From assembly GCA_964036275.1 (NCBI GenBank), contig OZ038433.1, forward strand, positions 41,697,336 to 41,761,335: a stretch of DNA of 64,000 nucleotides. Reading direction: 5' to 3'. The notes under the pieces were generated by a model, which did no database searches, was not told the origin of the DNA, and was given only the letters and a program-made list of their open reading frames with translations. The stretch comes from Litoditis marina (Eukaryota > Nematoda > Chromadorea > Rhabditida > Rhabditidae). The number at the start of each line of letters is the position of its first letter. Within the stretch, counting starts at the first letter, position 1. Shown piece after piece: positions 63,481 through 64,000 of this stretch. The position numbers were made by a program, and so were the translations under genes.

Positions 63481-64000
<520 letters not shown>

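Overview
This window reads as nuclear DNA of an animal, most likely a bilaterian invertebrate. It is AT-rich, has no prokaryotic-style operons or long ORFs, and carries three multi-exon genes that can be rebuilt exon by exon with GT-AG junctions and consistent phases. Intron density is high: 10 exons in a GPCR, 9 in a dual-specificity phosphatase, at least 12 in a Onecut gene. I cannot name the species.

Genes, all on the minus strand. (1) 2207-7148: a class A 7TM receptor of FMRFamide-receptor-like type, 400 codons, apparently complete. (2) 9582-11810: a weaker model of a small signal-peptide protein that I do not recognise. (3) 23595-28269: a MAP-kinase phosphatase of the DUSP6/7/9 (MKP-3) type, 362 codons, with rhodanese-like domain, kinase-interaction motif and HCxxGxxR active site. 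(4) 45068-61267: a Onecut transcription factor with N-terminal motif, CUT domain and F48/M50 homeodomain. One small exon near its 5' end was not found. The genes share strand, but nothing shows co-regulation; a receptor, an ERK phosphatase and a neural/endodermal transcription factor do not form an obvious pathway module.

The rest is mobile-element debris. At least a dozen short palindromic or inverted-repeat families recur. The commonest is a ~130-bp TA-flanked MITE with an internal CACGTG (family A). Others are a ~115-bp near-perfect hairpin (C), a ~70-bp hairpin ending in TTTGTAGTTTGAT (B) and a ~145-bp palindrome (D). Larger non-autonomous elements lie at 369-989, 28873-30100 (about 160-bp inverted repeats, 9-bp target duplication) and 43295-44116. 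The most striking object is 48176-52923, inside the intron between the CUT and homeodomain exons of Onecut. It has two 590-bp terminal direct repeats that look identical, a 5-bp target duplication, and a 3.6-kb interior with no long ORF, rich in CGT/CGTA words and containing ~100-bp tandem units.

Purine tracts (GA)n and pyrimidine tracts (TC)n are frequent, especially in the Onecut introns. The window ends in a (GATA)n and GA-rich block. No rRNA, intact tRNA, CRISPR array or bacterial feature was seen; two tRNA-like remnants with pol III box motifs are present.
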